A stretch of 64,000 nt of DNA from an uncultured Anderseniella sp. (GCA_947488295.1 CANKYU010000003.1:248001-312000), one strand, 5' to 3'. Positions 42,572 through 52,075 are shown, counted from the first letter of the stretch. Numbers and translations: made by a program. Notes: generated from the letters alone by a model not told the origin.

Positions 42572-43756
42572 ATGAGTGTAACCACGGGCGTCGACGGCCC
42601 ACCAAAAGTCGCATTTTTCAATGATCCGAAAGTTCGATCGATCGGCGTTCAGGCGATATTGATCGCGGTTATTATCTTCTTCGGTTGGCAGATGGTTCAA
42701 AACACCCTGGCCAACCTGGAACGGGCAAATATAGCCTCCGGCTGGGGCTTCCTCGACACGACGGCCGGGTTCGACCTGTCGTTTACACTGATCCCTTACT
42801 CAGAATCCTCAACTTATGGCCGCGCGATAACCGTTGGCGTGCTGAACACAATCCTGGTTGCGTTCTGCGGCATAATTACTGCAACAATCATCGGTTTCAT
42901 CGTAGGCGTCATGCGCCTGTCAAAGAATTGGTTGGTGGCCAAGGTTGCCGAAATCTACATTGAAATCGCACGAAACGTTCCGCTGCTGGTCCAGATGTTC
43001 ATCTGGTACAAGGTGGTGCTGGCCGCACTGCCCAGTCCGCGAGCCGCCTGGTCTATTGGCGATACGATTTTTCTGTCCAATCGCGGTATCACCATTCCAA
43101 AATTTATCTGGGGTGACGGTGCGTGGATGATTGGAGTTGCGGTTGTAGCGGCCATTGCCGGTATCGTTATGTTGAAAAAATGGGCGCACAAACGCCAGGA
43201 AGCAACCGGCGAGCAGTTCCCCGTGTTTCTCACCTCTCTCGCCATTTTGTTCGGTCTGCCTCTTTTGACCTATTTCGCCTTGGGCGCGCCGGTTGAGTTT
43301 GAGTTTGCCGAGCAGGGCAACTTCAATCTGCGCGGTGGCGTCGGTCTCGTCCCGGAATTTGCCGCGCTGTATTTTGCCTTGTCGGTCTACACCGCATCAT
43401 TCATCGCGGAGATAGTTCGTTCCGGCATCCTGGCGGTCAACAAGGGTCAGACAGAAGCGTCCTATGCCCTTGGCCTGAGGCCTAATCCGGCATTGCGTCT
43501 GGTGGTTATTCCGCAAGCCATGCGGGTGATCATTCCGCCGCTGGCTAGCCAGTATCTGAACCTGACCAAGAACTCGTCCCTTGCCGTCGCAATCGGCTTT
43601 CCTGAACTGGTGGCAGCCGGTGGCACGGTGATGAACCAGTCCGGACAGGCAGTGGAAATCATCACTATCTGGATGGCAGTCTACCTGACCATATCGCTGC
43701 TCACGTCGGCGTTTATGAACTGGTTCAATGCACGAATGAAGCTGGTGGAGAGATAA
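42572..43756 (+). CDS. aapQ: General L-amino acid ABC transporter permease AapQ
   Basis: 394 aa from the ATG at 42572 (in-frame upstream ATG 42530 is less likely; GAAGG lies upstream). Multiple membrane helices, first VQAILIAVIIFFGWQMV. The HEAT-type permease coupling loop is SGILAVNKGQTEASYALGLR, then NLTKNSSLAVAIGFPELVA. Forms the channel with AapM. 4 bp before aapM. Confidence 0.9.
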   Translation: MSVTTGVDGPPKVAFFNDPKVRSIGVQAILIAVIIFFGWQMVQNTLANLERANIASGWGFLDTTAGFDLSFTLIPYSESSTYGRAITVGVLNTILVAFCGIITATIIGFIVGVMRLSKNWLVAKVAEIYIEIARNVPLLVQMFIWYKVVLAALPSPRAAWSIGDTIFLSNRGITIPKFIWGDGAWMIGVAVVAAIAGIVMLKKWAHKRQEATGEQFPVFLTSLAILFGLPLLTYFALGAPVEFEFAEQGNFNLRGGVGLVPEFAALYFALSVYTASFIAEIVRSGILAVNKGQTEASYALGLRPNPALRLVVIPQAMRVIIPPLASQYLNLTKNSSLAVAIGFPELVAAGGTVMNQSGQAVEIITIWMAVYLTISLLTSAFMNWFNARMKLVER

Positions 43757-43760
43757 GCAC

Positions 43761-45131
43761 ATGTCAGACATTCATTCTCAAAGAGACCTTGCTTACGTGC
43801 GCACCGAAGAGGCGCCGGCCATGCCGGCTCCGCTGACCGTCAGCGGACCGATCGGCTGGATGCGGGAAAACCTGTTCCCAACACCGATAAACTCGCTGAT
43901 GTCTCTCATCTTCGGGGCACTGTTGCTGTATGTGATCTGGATTACCCTGGAATGGTCCGTCTTCAATGCAGTGTGGAGCGGCGAAGACCGGTCAGCCTGT
44001 ATTGGTGATGGCGCCCATGGTGCCTGTTGGGCGATGGCGCGAGCCAAGTTCGGCCAGTGGATGTACGGGTTCTATCCGTTTACCGAGCGCTGGCGTGTGG
44101 ACGTTGTCGGCATTGTGGGCGTCCTGGCCCTGGTGCCGATGATGATGCCGTCACTGCCCTATAAGCGGATCAACGGCATTTTCCTGCTGGGCATCTACCC
44201 GATTCTGACCCTGATCCTGCTGACGGGCGGTAATTTCGACATAAGCTTCCTGCCGACCATTACCGTGAATATCGACACAGGCGAATCCAGCTTGAATTGG
44301 TCTGTCTGGATGGTGGCTTTCGCTTTCGTCTTGGCAATCGTGGTACCCATTCTTTTTCTGGGTTTTGTAGCAAAGATAATTTCACCGATCATTTCAGCAA
44401 TTGCATCAGCGGCGATTGCCGGCGGTGTTGCCTTGCTGCTGATCATCATGTCGATTGATTTCGGACTGCCCTATGTCGAGACGTCGAAATGGGGTGGCCT
44501 GCTGCTGACCCTTGTAGTCGCCGTCACCGGCATTGTTGCGTCCTTGCCGATTGGCGTCCTGCTGGCGCTGGGCAGGCGCTCAAACATGCCGGTGGTGAAA
44601 CTGTTTTCAGTTGCGTTCATCGAGCTCTGGCGCGGGGTCCCGCTGATCACTGTGCTGTTCATGGCGTCTGTCGTGCTGCCGCTGTTTCTGCCGCCGGGTA
44701 CGAGTTTCGACAAACTGCTGCGGGCGCTCATCGGAGTGGCATTGTTCTCGTCAGCTTACATGGCGGAAGTGGTGCGTGGTGGCCTTCAGGCCATCCCCAA
44801 GGGCCAGACAGAAGCCGCCCAGGCACTGGGTCTGACCTATTGGCAGAACATGGGCCTCATTACCCTGCCGCAAGCCCTGAAGCTGGTTATTCCCGGTATC
44901 GTCAACAGTTTCATCGGTCTGTTCAAGGACACAGTGCTGGTTGGCATTATCGGATTGTACGATCTGCTGCTCATCGTGCAGGCGGCAAATACCGACCAGA
45001 AGTGGGTGGCGCCACAAACACACTCGACCGGCTTCTTCTTCGCCGCTGCGGTGTTCTGGATATTCTGTTTCGGAATGTCGCGCTACTCCATGTTTATGGA
45101 ACGCCAACTGGATACCGGACACAAAAATTAA
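43761..45131 (+). CDS. aapM: General L-amino acid ABC transporter permease AapM
   Basis: 456 aa. A long N-terminal extension with several extra helices (LMSLIFGALLLYVIWITLEW and others) precedes the core permease domain. Coupling loop GGLQAIPKGQTEAAQALGLT, then FKDTVLVGIIGLYDLL. Length and the ERWRVDVVG segment are typical of AapM. Partner of AapQ. Confidence 0.92.
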   Translation: MSDIHSQRDLAYVRTEEAPAMPAPLTVSGPIGWMRENLFPTPINSLMSLIFGALLLYVIWITLEWSVFNAVWSGEDRSACIGDGAHGACWAMARAKFGQWMYGFYPFTERWRVDVVGIVGVLALVPMMMPSLPYKRINGIFLLGIYPILTLILLTGGNFDISFLPTITVNIDTGESSLNWSVWMVAFAFVLAIVVPILFLGFVAKIISPIISAIASAAIAGGVALLLIIMSIDFGLPYVETSKWGGLLLTLVVAVTGIVASLPIGVLLALGRRSNMPVVKLFSVAFIELWRGVPLITVLFMASVVLPLFLPPGTSFDKLLRALIGVALFSSAYMAEVVRGGLQAIPKGQTEAAQALGLTYWQNMGLITLPQALKLVIPGIVNSFIGLFKDTVLVGIIGLYDLLLIVQAANTDQKWVAPQTHSTGFFFAAAVFWIFCFGMSRYSMFMERQLDTGHKN

Positions 45132-45158
45132 ACCGATTAATCGTTAGGAAAACCGACC

Positions 45159-45998
45159 ATGGCCAAGGCAACAAAGAAAGCGCCTGCGAAAAAAGCGGCA
45201 CGCAAGACAACGGCATCTTCTGCAACAAAGGCATCGCAGGCGGATGACGGCCATATCAGTATGGACGATGTGGCGATCCAGATTTCAAGCATGAACAAAT
45301 GGTATGGCGACTTCCATGTCCTGCGCGACATTGATCTGACCGTCTATCGGGGTGAGCGCATTGTCATTTGCGGGCCGTCCGGATCCGGCAAGTCGACGTT
45401 GATCCGCTGTATCAACCGGCTGGAAGAACACCAGAAGGGCCAGATCATTGTGGACGGCATCGAGCTCACCGACGATCTGAAAAAGATCGACGAAATCCGC
45501 CGCGAAGTCGGCATGGTGTTCCAGCACTTCAACCTGTTCCCGCACCTCACCATTCTGGAAAACTGCACTCTTGCCCCGATCTGGGTTCGCAAGATGCCCA
45601 AGAAGGAAGCCGAAGAAATCGCCATGGGTTTCCTGGAGAAGGTGAAAATCCCCGAGCAGGCCAACAAGTATCCCGGCCAGCTGTCAGGCGGCCAGCAGCA
45701 GCGTGTGGCCATTGCGCGGTCTTTGTGCATGAACCCGCGCATCATGCTGTTCGATGAGCCGACTTCAGCTCTTGATCCCGAAATGATCAAGGAAGTGCTG
45801 GAAGTGATGGTGGACCTGGCCGAGACCGGTATGACCATGCTGTGCGTGACCCACGAAATGGGCTTTGCGCGTCAGGTGGCAGACCGTGTGATCTTCATGG
45901 ACGAGGGCCAGATCGTTGAACAGAACGAACCTGAAGCCTTCTTCACCAGCCCGAAGTCAGACCGCACCAAGCTGTTCCTGAGCCAGATCCTGCATTAG
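45159..45998 (+). CDS. aapP: General L-amino acid ABC transporter ATPase AapP
   Basis: 279 aa. A Lys/Ala-rich N-terminal extension of ~30 residues ([17 protein letters not shown]) is followed by the ATPase: [53 protein letters not shown]. Powers AapQM. The N-terminal extension is longer than in most orthologues. Last gene of the operon, followed by a repeat element with a terminator-like palindrome. Confidence 0.92.
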   Translation: MAKATKKAPAKKAARKTTASSATKASQADDGHISMDDVAIQISSMNKWYGDFHVLRDIDLTVYRGERIVICGPSGSGKSTLIRCINRLEEHQKGQIIVDGIELTDDLKKIDEIRREVGMVFQHFNLFPHLTILENCTLAPIWVRKMPKKEAEEIAMGFLEKVKIPEQANKYPGQLSGGQQQRVAIARSLCMNPRIMLFDEPTSALDPEMIKEVLEVMVDLAETGMTMLCVTHEMGFARQVADRVIFMDEGQIVEQNEPEAFFTSPKSDRTKLFLSQILH

Positions 45999-46035
45999 GG
46001 CATTTGTCCGTTCGAGCAGCTTGATGTTTAAGTAA

Positions 46036-46292
46036 TGTCGCTCACGCCAGCAGCCTTCAGCTGCGCTCCGCGGGGGCGGGCCTGACCGGCCCGAGGCCCG
46101 GTCGGGCCTAGTTGGTTTTTTGGTGGTCGAACAGCTTTCTTCGCTTCGCTCAGGCCGTTCTCCGACCTTGAACAACCGTGGTGGTGAACTCCAGTTCCGA
46201 GGCACGAAGTGCCGAGGCAAGCGCGACCGTGCGCCGCACTAAGTGCGCCCTAGCGGAGCGCAGCCGTCAGGCTGCTTGCGTGAGCGGAATAA
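46036..46292. repeat. Palindromic GC-rich repeat element, copy C
   Basis: Fills most of the 382-bp aapP-phosphohexomutase gap. Blocks in order: TCGCTCACGCCAGCAGCC, a GGCCTGACCGG palindrome, GGTCGAACAGCTTTCTTCGC end block (46125 onward), GGCACGAAGTGCCGAGGCAA, and CTGCTTGCGTGAGCGGAATA. Outer ends are inverted repeats (CGCTCACGC...GCGTGAGCG). No supported gene inside. Confidence 0.8.
46079..46121 (+). terminator. Terminator-like hairpin within repeat, after aapP
   Basis: GGCCTGACCGG (46079-46089) pairs over 11 bp (one G-U) with CCGGTCGGGCC (46098-46108), followed by TAGTTGGTTTTTT. It may end the aap transcript. The same palindrome occurs in the repeat copy at 10.4 kb, so the hairpin travels with the element. 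Confidence 0.65.
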
Positions 46293-46380
46293 GACAACCC
46301 GCTCCGACACGCAAACGACGGTTGTTCTGCTTTCTCTGTCCTAAGCACCGCAACACCGAGACAGGCCTGGAATACCTAGG

Positions 46381-47883
46381 TCACGCAATCTTCTGATTAT
46401 ACTCGCCAACCTCGGGATAATCGCTCAGGTGCATGTCAATCGCCTTGAACATGGCCTTCATCATCTCCTCTGACGTGGGACTTTCGCACACCACCACAAG
46501 CTCCGGCTTGTTTGAAGATGCCCGCACCAGGCCCCATGTGCCGTCCGCCAGTACGATGCGGATGCCGTTTACCGTGATCAGTTCGCGAATTGCCTGCCCG
46601 GCCAGCTTGCCGCCGTCGGCGGCTATCCTCTGGAAGTAGGCCACGGCCTTGTCGACGATGCCGTATTTTGCTTCATCGGCACAGTGTGGCGACATGGTCG
46701 GCGAACCCCATGTCTGCGGCAGGTCGCGGTAAAGGTCTGCCATGGATTTTTCAGGCTGGCGCTCCAGCATGCGTAGGATGGCGATGGCGGACGCCAGTCC
46801 GTCATCATAGCCGAGCCCATAGGGTTCGCGCAGGAAGTAGTGGCCGGACTTCTCAAATCCGGCGATCGCACCCAGTTCATTGGTGCGCCGTTTCATGTAG
46901 GAATGCCCGGTCTTCCAGTAGTCGGTGCGCGCACCCTGCGCCTTCAGGACTGGATCGGTCTTGTACAGTCCTGTGGATTTCACATCCACGACAAACTGCG
47001 CGTTTGCATGTTCGGACGACATGAAGCGGGCAAGCATGACGCCGACCTTGTCGGCAAAAATCTCATTGCCTTCATTGTCCACCACGCCGCAGCGGTCGCC
47101 GTCGCCGTCAAACCCGAGGCCGACATCGGCTCCTGACGCCAGTACCGCATCGCGCATGGCATGCAGCATTTCCATGTCTTCCGGGTTGGGGTTGTAACGC
47201 GGGAAGGAATGATCGAGTTCGCAGTCCAGCGGCACCACCTCACATCCCATGGCTTCCAGAACTTTTGGTGCAAATGCGCCCGCCGTGCCGTTGCCGCACG
47301 CGCATACGACCTTCAGTTTGCGGGTTACCGGCCCGCCTTTGACCAGGTCGGCGACGTACTTTTCCTCCAGATCTGACACATGCACCAGACCACCACCGTC
47401 GCGGGTCTGCCATTTGCCTCCCAGTACAATTTCCTTGAGTGCGTTCATTTCATCCGGTCCGAAGGTGAGGGGACGGTCGCATCCCATTTTCACGCCTGTC
47501 CAGCCATTGTCATTGTGGCTGGCCGTGACCATGGCAACCGCAGGTACGTCGAGCGCAAACTGGGCAAAGTAGGCCATGGGCGACAGACCCAGTCCAATGT
47601 CGTGAACGGTGCAGCCTGACGCCATCAGACCGGTGGTCAGCGCCTGCTTGATCGACATGGAGTAGCCGCGAAAATCATGTGCGGTGACAATGTGGGGCTT
47701 GATACCGCGCTGATGCAGATAGGTGCCAAGACCAAGCCCGAGAGCCTGAATGCCGTAAAGGTTGATTTCCTTTTCAAACAGCCAACGCGCATCGTACTCG
47801 CGAAAGCCTGTCGCCTTGACCAGTGGAAGACGTTCATAGTCCGGTGTGTTGGGAACCAGGTCAGCGCGGGGTTTGGCAAGCAT
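46381..47883 (-). CDS. Phosphomannomutase/phosphoglucomutase family enzyme
   Basis: 500 aa. Alpha-D-phosphohexomutase motifs: phosphoserine loop TASHNDNGWTG, metal-binding GFDGDGDRCGVVD, sugar-specificity loop AGFEKSGHYF (the G-E-x-S-G type), and phosphate-binding VRASSNKPELVV. Interconverts hexose 1- and 6-phosphates, feeding nucleotide sugars for surface polysaccharides. Closest in layout to the alphaproteobacterial ManB/AlgC-like group; the preferred sugar cannot be read from sequence. Confidence 0.88.
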   Translation of the reverse strand: MLAKPRADLVPNTPDYERLPLVKATGFREYDARWLFEKEINLYGIQALGLGLGTYLHQRGIKPHIVTAHDFRGYSMSIKQALTTGLMASGCTVHDIGLGLSPMAYFAQFALDVPAVAMVTASHNDNGWTGVKMGCDRPLTFGPDEMNALKEIVLGGKWQTRDGGGLVHVSDLEEKYVADLVKGGPVTRKLKVVCACGNGTAGAFAPKVLEAMGCEVVPLDCELDHSFPRYNPNPEDMEMLHAMRDAVLASGADVGLGFDGDGDRCGVVDNEGNEIFADKVGVMLARFMSSEHANAQFVVDVKSTGLYKTDPVLKAQGARTDYWKTGHSYMKRRTNELGAIAGFEKSGHYFLREPYGLGYDDGLASAIAILRMLERQPEKSMADLYRDLPQTWGSPTMSPHCADEAKYGIVDKAVAYFQRIAADGGKLAGQAIRELITVNGIRIVLADGTWGLVRASSNKPELVVVCESPTSEEMMKAMFKAIDMHLSDYPEVGEYNQKIA

Positions 47884-47919
47884 CGAGGGCTTCCTTTTGA
47901 GATTGGGGCAGGACCGCGC

Positions 47920-48159
47920 CTAGCCGGCTTTTGCCAGTCGGTTGCGGCGTCCGCCCTTGCGGCGTTTGTTGCGGGTAAGGTTGGCCAGTCTCTGTTCCAG
48001 TGTTGCGGTTACGGTTTCGCGTTCACTCGGAGTCAGGGAAATCCAGCTGGCGATTTCATCGCGGGTCCGTCCGCAGCCCATGCAGAAACCGCTATCCGGT
48101 TCCATCACGCACAGCTTGATGCACGGAGACTGTATTTCAGGGGGTGTACGGTTGCTCAT
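47920..48159 (-). CDS. DUF1289 small Cys-rich protein
   Basis: 79 aa. DUF1289 signature: SPCIKLCVMEPDSGFCMGCG followed by RTRDEIASW, with four cysteines (C-x(3)-C and C-x-x-C) probably binding metal or an Fe-S cluster. The C-terminus is strongly basic (RNKRRKGGRRNRLAK). The function is not established. Located upstream of the phosphohexomutase on the same strand. Confidence 0.85.
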   Translation of the reverse strand: MSNRTPPEIQSPCIKLCVMEPDSGFCMGCGRTRDEIASWISLTPSERETVTATLEQRLANLTRNKRRKGGRRNRLAKAG

Positions 48160-48271
48160 TCAGATGCCTGCGGTCCACGAATGACAGATGGGCGATACCC
48201 CCTGCCGCGTAGCACGCGCAGTATCCGGTGCGCAACATCTGTGATGGAAAGCCGAGCAAATTACGTACCGG

Positions 48272-48766
48272 CTATTGTTCGGGGTTTGGCTCCGCCGGCG
48301 GTATCGGTTCATGGGTATCCATGTTGGCAGGCAGCTGCGGCTGATTGCGTTCATGCTCCCTGATCCGACGCTCAAGATTGTTGAAAGGCACCCACTTGTC
48401 CTCATGGATGGTCTTTTTCAGCACAACGTCAACCTTGGGCTCTTCCGCGTCGGGTTTGGCAGGAACAACAACCGCAGGTTCAACGCTCTGGACCGAATTG
48501 TCACTCAGGTTCAGATTATCGATATTCACGACCAGCACCACAACCGCCAGCGCTGCGGAAGACCACAGGGACGCAAGGCGGGCTGTTGAATAGCTTGGCG
48601 CCAGCATGGCCAGCGCCCCGCCAAAGCCGGCACACCCGATCAGAAACATGAACTGCGTGGACGGATTTGCAACCAGGCTGTCGGGCAACCACTGGTAGCC
48701 GGACTTGCCCAGGGCCGCCACAATGATCATTGCACAGCTAAAAAAGAAGCCGATCCACGCGTGCAT
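48272..48766 (-). CDS. Membrane protein with cytoplasmic or periplasmic Pro-rich tail
   Basis: 164 aa. Three hydrophobic segments (WIGFFFSCAMIIVAALG, TQFMFLIGCAGFGGALAML, ASLWSSAALAVVVLVVNI) in the first ~83 residues, then a soluble, charged region with KKTIHEDKWVPFNNLERRI and a Pro-rich end. No family recognised. Confidence 0.6.
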   Translation of the reverse strand: MHAWIGFFFSCAMIIVAALGKSGYQWLPDSLVANPSTQFMFLIGCAGFGGALAMLAPSYSTARLASLWSSAALAVVVLVVNIDNLNLSDNSVQSVEPAVVVPAKPDAEEPKVDVVLKKTIHEDKWVPFNNLERRIREHERNQPQLPANMDTHEPIPPAEPNPEQ

Positions 48767-48879
48767 GATAATTCCTCTCTCGATGAAAACTCTGAGTGAA
48801 GACTAGCCCGGAATGGCAAACGCGCCGTGAAAGAACACAGTTAATAAAAGGTGGAAGTCATATTTTACGGAACATTTAT

Positions 48880-49175
48880 TTGGTCGAACAGCTTGTCCGC
48901 CGTCGGCGGGCCGTTCTCCAACTCTGAACTACCGTAGTGATGAACACTAAACCGAGGCACGAAGTGCCAAGGCAAGCGCGACTGCGCGCCGCACGAAGTG
49001 CGCCCCAGCGGAGCGCAGCCGCCAGGCTGCTTGCGTGAGCGGAATAAACCCTGGCACGAAGTGCCGAGGCAAGCGCGACTGCGCGCCGCACGAAGTGCGC
49101 CCCGGCGGAGCGCAGCCTTAAGGCTGCTTGCGTGAGCGGTAACAAACCGGAGAAAAGCTGTTCGGCGATAAAAAA
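48880..49175. repeat. Palindromic GC-rich repeat element, copy D (two ~97-bp units)
   Basis: Starts with TTGGTCGAACAGCTTG and ends with GAGAAAAGCTGTTCGGC, an inverted pair of end blocks. Between them two direct ~97-bp units begin GGCACGAAGTGCC (about 48957 and 49054) and end TGCTTGCGTGAGCGG. It fills most of the 466-bp gap before the CobT-like gene; no gene is supported. Confidence 0.85.
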
Positions 49176-49232
49176 CAATGCTAAGCGGACTGACGTTTTT
49201 CACTTGATCCGTTGGCCTGGACCTGAGCAGCA

Positions 49233-50195
49233 ATGTCAAAAATCAACGAGACCCCCAACCTGTTGCCGTTTGATGACATCCGCGCCCTCGTCGACGACCT
49301 TCCCGGCATGGATGTCAAGGCTGCGAATGTGTTTGCGGCGAATGCTCGCCGGTCAACCGACAGGATTTCTGAAATAGGCATGTGGATGGCTGGCTGGCAG
49401 GCAAATACCCGACCCGGTATACGGCGACCGGTCGTCACGCTTTTTGCAGCATCTCATGCCCTGGCCACGAATCTGGAAGACGGCCTGCAGATCAGTGAGG
49501 TCGCGGCATTGGTGGAAGAGATCCGGGCCCGCGCCGGGCCGGTTGCGAAAGCATGCGGGCGGGCAGAGCTTGGCTTGAAGGTGTTTGAACTGGCGCTTGA
49601 GCTGCCGGTGGAAGATTTCTCAGCTACGGCAGCAATGGCGGAAACCGATTGTGCCGCGACCATTGCCTACGGCATGGAGGCAACCACTGATGGTTGTGAT
49701 CTGCTGGTGGTTCGCGGTGTTGCCGCGGGCGGGCAGGCGTCAACCGCTGCCATGACCGCTGCACTGCTCGGGGAGGACAATTGCCCTGATCACCGGCGCA
49801 GTCCGGCGGAAACCGATATTGTCGGTAAAGCCGTAGCCACGCACAGGTCCCATTTTTCGTCACCGCTGGAAGTGCTGCGCCGTCTGGGCGGTCGGGAAGC
49901 GGCAGCGATTTCAGGCGCCATCATGGCAGCACGGATGCAAAGGGTGCCGGTTATCCTGGACGGGTCACAGGCTGTGTGCGTGGCACTGCTGCTGGATCGC
50001 CTGCGACAGGGGCTTGCAGACCACTGCGTGATTTCAGGTCATGACATGCACCCGGACAGCAACCGGTTGTGCAAGGCGCTTGAACGGCCTGTTCTATTGT
50101 CAGGCAGGTATGGTGATCATGACGCCACATCGGGCGCACTGGCGGCGAGCCTTGTGAAAGACGCGATGGCAGTATTTGACGGGGGCGGTGAGTAG
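49233..50195 (+). CDS. Divergent CobT-like (NaMN:DMB phosphoribosyltransferase family) protein
   Basis: 320 aa. The overall layout follows CobT: NARRSTDRISEIGMWMAGWQ, RPVVTLFAASHALATN, GCDLLVVRGVAAGGQASTAA, VPVILDGSQAVCVALLLD, VISGHDMHPDSNRLCKALE. However, the DHG motif near the N-terminus reads ASHAL, the E-x-G-I-G-N-T motif reads RGVAAGGQAST, and the C-terminal catalytic GEGTGAA region reads GDHDATSGA. Both glutamates considered important in CobT are therefore absent. It is likely a paralogue with a changed or lost activity. Flanked on both sides by repeat elements, which suggests a mobile or rearranged segment. Confidence 0.7.
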   Translation: MSKINETPNLLPFDDIRALVDDLPGMDVKAANVFAANARRSTDRISEIGMWMAGWQANTRPGIRRPVVTLFAASHALATNLEDGLQISEVAALVEEIRARAGPVAKACGRAELGLKVFELALELPVEDFSATAAMAETDCAATIAYGMEATTDGCDLLVVRGVAAGGQASTAAMTAALLGEDNCPDHRRSPAETDIVGKAVATHRSHFSSPLEVLRRLGGREAAAISGAIMAARMQRVPVILDGSQAVCVALLLDRLRQGLADHCVISGHDMHPDSNRLCKALERPVLLSGRYGDHDATSGALAASLVKDAMAVFDGGGE

Positions 50196-50200
50196 GATTT

Positions 50201-50566
50201 GGTCCGTTCACGCCAGCAGCCTTGCGGCTGCGCTCCGCTGGGGCGCACTTCGTGCGGCGGCCAGTCGGCCTTGCCTCGGCACTTCGTGCCAGGGTTTATT
50301 CCGCTCACGCGAGCAGCCTTGCGGCCGCGCTCCGCTGAGGCGCACTTCGTGCGACGGCCGGTCGGCCTTGCCTCGGCACTTACGTGCCAGGGTTTATTCC
50401 GCTCACGCAAGCAGCCTTGCGGCTGCGCTCCGCTGGGGCGCACTTCGCGCGACGGCCAGTCGGCCTTGCCTCGGCACTTACGTGCCTCGGATCGGAGTTC
50501 AGCACTACGCTTGTTCTGTGTCGGAGAACGGCCTGAGCGAAGCGAAGAAAGCTGTTCGACCAACAA
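50201..50566. repeat. Palindromic GC-rich repeat element, copy E (three tandem ~97-bp units)
   Basis: Three tandem units start with TCCGYTCACG at about 50203, 50300 and 50398 (period 97-98). Each contains GCAGCCTTGCGG, GGGCGCACTTCGTGCG and GCCTTGCCTCGGCACTT, and each is internally palindromic. The array ends with GTCGGAGAACGGCC and AAAGCTGTTCGACC, the inverted end block. Fills the gap between the CobT-like gene and the convergent histidine kinase gene. Confidence 0.85.
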
Positions 50567-50578
50567 CAATGACTTGCC

Positions 50579-52075
50579 TCAGCACGACGTCAGTTCAATC
50601 AATCTGCGTTGGGTCTGCGGCATGGACTGGTTGGCGTCAGCTAGGGTGGCACGCACGGTACCCAGTACCTTGTGTGGCGGAAATTCGATGCTGACGATCA
50701 GGCCGGTTGGGTGATTTGACTTCATTGCCAGCTTGGCCTCGTGCAGTTCCGCCAGACCATTGACGATGGATAAGCCCAGCCCCGCTCCATCGATGGCTTT
50801 TTCCCGGGCATAGTTGCCGCGGACAAATGCAGTCCGCATGACGTCAAGCTCATCGGCATGAAGGCCGGGGCCATTGTCTGCAACGCTCATGATTACCGAT
50901 CCGTTGGATTTCTGCCGGACGCTGATACGGATATCGCTCGCTTTTGGGGCAAACTTCACCGCGTTCGACAACAGGTTCAACCATATCTGGCGCAGTGCCC
51001 GATTGTCGGCCAGCAGACGCACCGGCTGGTCCGGAAAGTCAAACTGCACTGTTTGTGCCTTGTGCGACGTCTGGATGGACAACAGCTCGGCACCTTCCTT
51101 TGCCAGAATACAGGGGTCGACCGGCTCGATGTTCAGGTCGCTGCGATTGGCTTCAATGCGCGACAGGTCCAGAATGTCGTTGATCAGCTTGAGCAGATAA
51201 TCACCGGAGTAGTGAATGTCGTCGGAGTATGATTTGTAGACAGGCACCGCATGTGGTCCCATCATTTCCTTGCTGAGAATTTCCGAAAATCCAAGGATCG
51301 CATTGAGCGGCGTACGCAACTCATGGCTCATGGTTGCCAGGAACCGTGACTTTGCGAGGTTGGCTTCCTCGGCTTTGCTGCGAGCATTTTCAGCTTCGCA
51401 GAGTGCGCCGTCCAGCTGACCGATGAGGGCCTCGCGTTCGGCCTTGAAAACCAGCATTTCCTGAGCCGTACCCTGCAGGCGGCGCACAAGCTGCACAAAG
51501 AAGATTTCGGCAAGAACAACAATTGACGCGAGCGTATTGTAGACAAGGCCGGATTCCAGCAGGCAACGCGTCATCGTCGCCAGCGCGATAATGCCGGTAC
51601 CGGCCAGAATTATCGGCATGTAGTTGCCAGCTGTCAGCACGCGGGCCGCAATAGCCGCCAGCGTGATGGATACCAGGTATATGTGTTGTGACTGGTTGCC
51701 GGCTTCCCAGTAGGCAAACAGCGGAATCACCCAGCACACCGCGATCAGCGTTTCCGATGCGCACAGCATCCCGACCCATTCTCTGGACTGGATGTTGTCC
51801 TTGCGCGCCTGTTCATAGAGATTGCAGAGATAATACTGTATGGCCTGAGCCGTCAGATAACTGCCGAACCAACTTGCTGCAGCCACCCAGTTTGTCCAGG
51901 AATATATGGCTGCCATCATGAATATCGACAAAATCGGCATTGCCAGCGAAACCTGGATCTGGTTTCGGACAAACAGGGTCAAAAGGTCTGTTTCCCTGCC
52001 ATTATGCGATGATGCATCAGCCGTTTTCGGCGTGATGGCTGGTTGTTCCGGTTGATTTTCGACGTGTGTTGTCAA
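50579..52075 (-). CDS. Membrane sensor histidine kinase
   Basis: 498 aa. Residues ~40-195 form about six transmembrane helices without an obvious periplasmic sensor domain. A coiled coil (ALCEAENARSKAEEANLAKS) leads to the HisKA domain with H251 in FLATMSHELRTPLNAILGFS. HATPase: N box QIWLNLLSNAVKFAPK, G1 VADNGPGLHA, then AGLGLSIVNGLAELH. The HisKA region is close to the PdhS/DivJ-PleC type of alphaproteobacteria. No response regulator is adjacent; the signal is unknown. Confidence 0.87.
   Translation of the reverse strand: MTTHVENQPEQPAITPKTADASSHNGRETDLLTLFVRNQIQVSLAMPILSIFMMAAIYSWTNWVAAASWFGSYLTAQAIQYYLCNLYEQARKDNIQSREWVGMLCASETLIAVCWVIPLFAYWEAGNQSQHIYLVSITLAAIAARVLTAGNYMPIILAGTGIIALATMTRCLLESGLVYNTLASIVVLAEIFFVQLVRRLQGTAQEMLVFKAEREALIGQLDGALCEAENARSKAEEANLAKSRFLATMSHELRTPLNAILGFSEILSKEMMGPHAVPVYKSYSDDIHYSGDYLLKLINDILDLSRIEANRSDLNIEPVDPCILAKEGAELLSIQTSHKAQTVQFDFPDQPVRLLADNRALRQIWLNLLSNAVKFAPKASDIRISVRQKSNGSVIMSVADNGPGLHADELDVMRTAFVRGNYAREKAIDGAGLGLSIVNGLAELHEAKLAMKSNHPTGLIVSIEFPPHKVLGTVRATLADANQSMPQTQRRLIELTSC

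Noticed and set aside
50201..50566. A CRISPR array
   Set aside because: Units are ~97 bp, nearly identical throughout with no unique spacers, and no cas genes are present.
50199..50714. Open frames of 171-172 codons across the repeat array
   Set aside because: They read through tandem palindromic repeats and into the antisense of the histidine kinase; no start signal or family.
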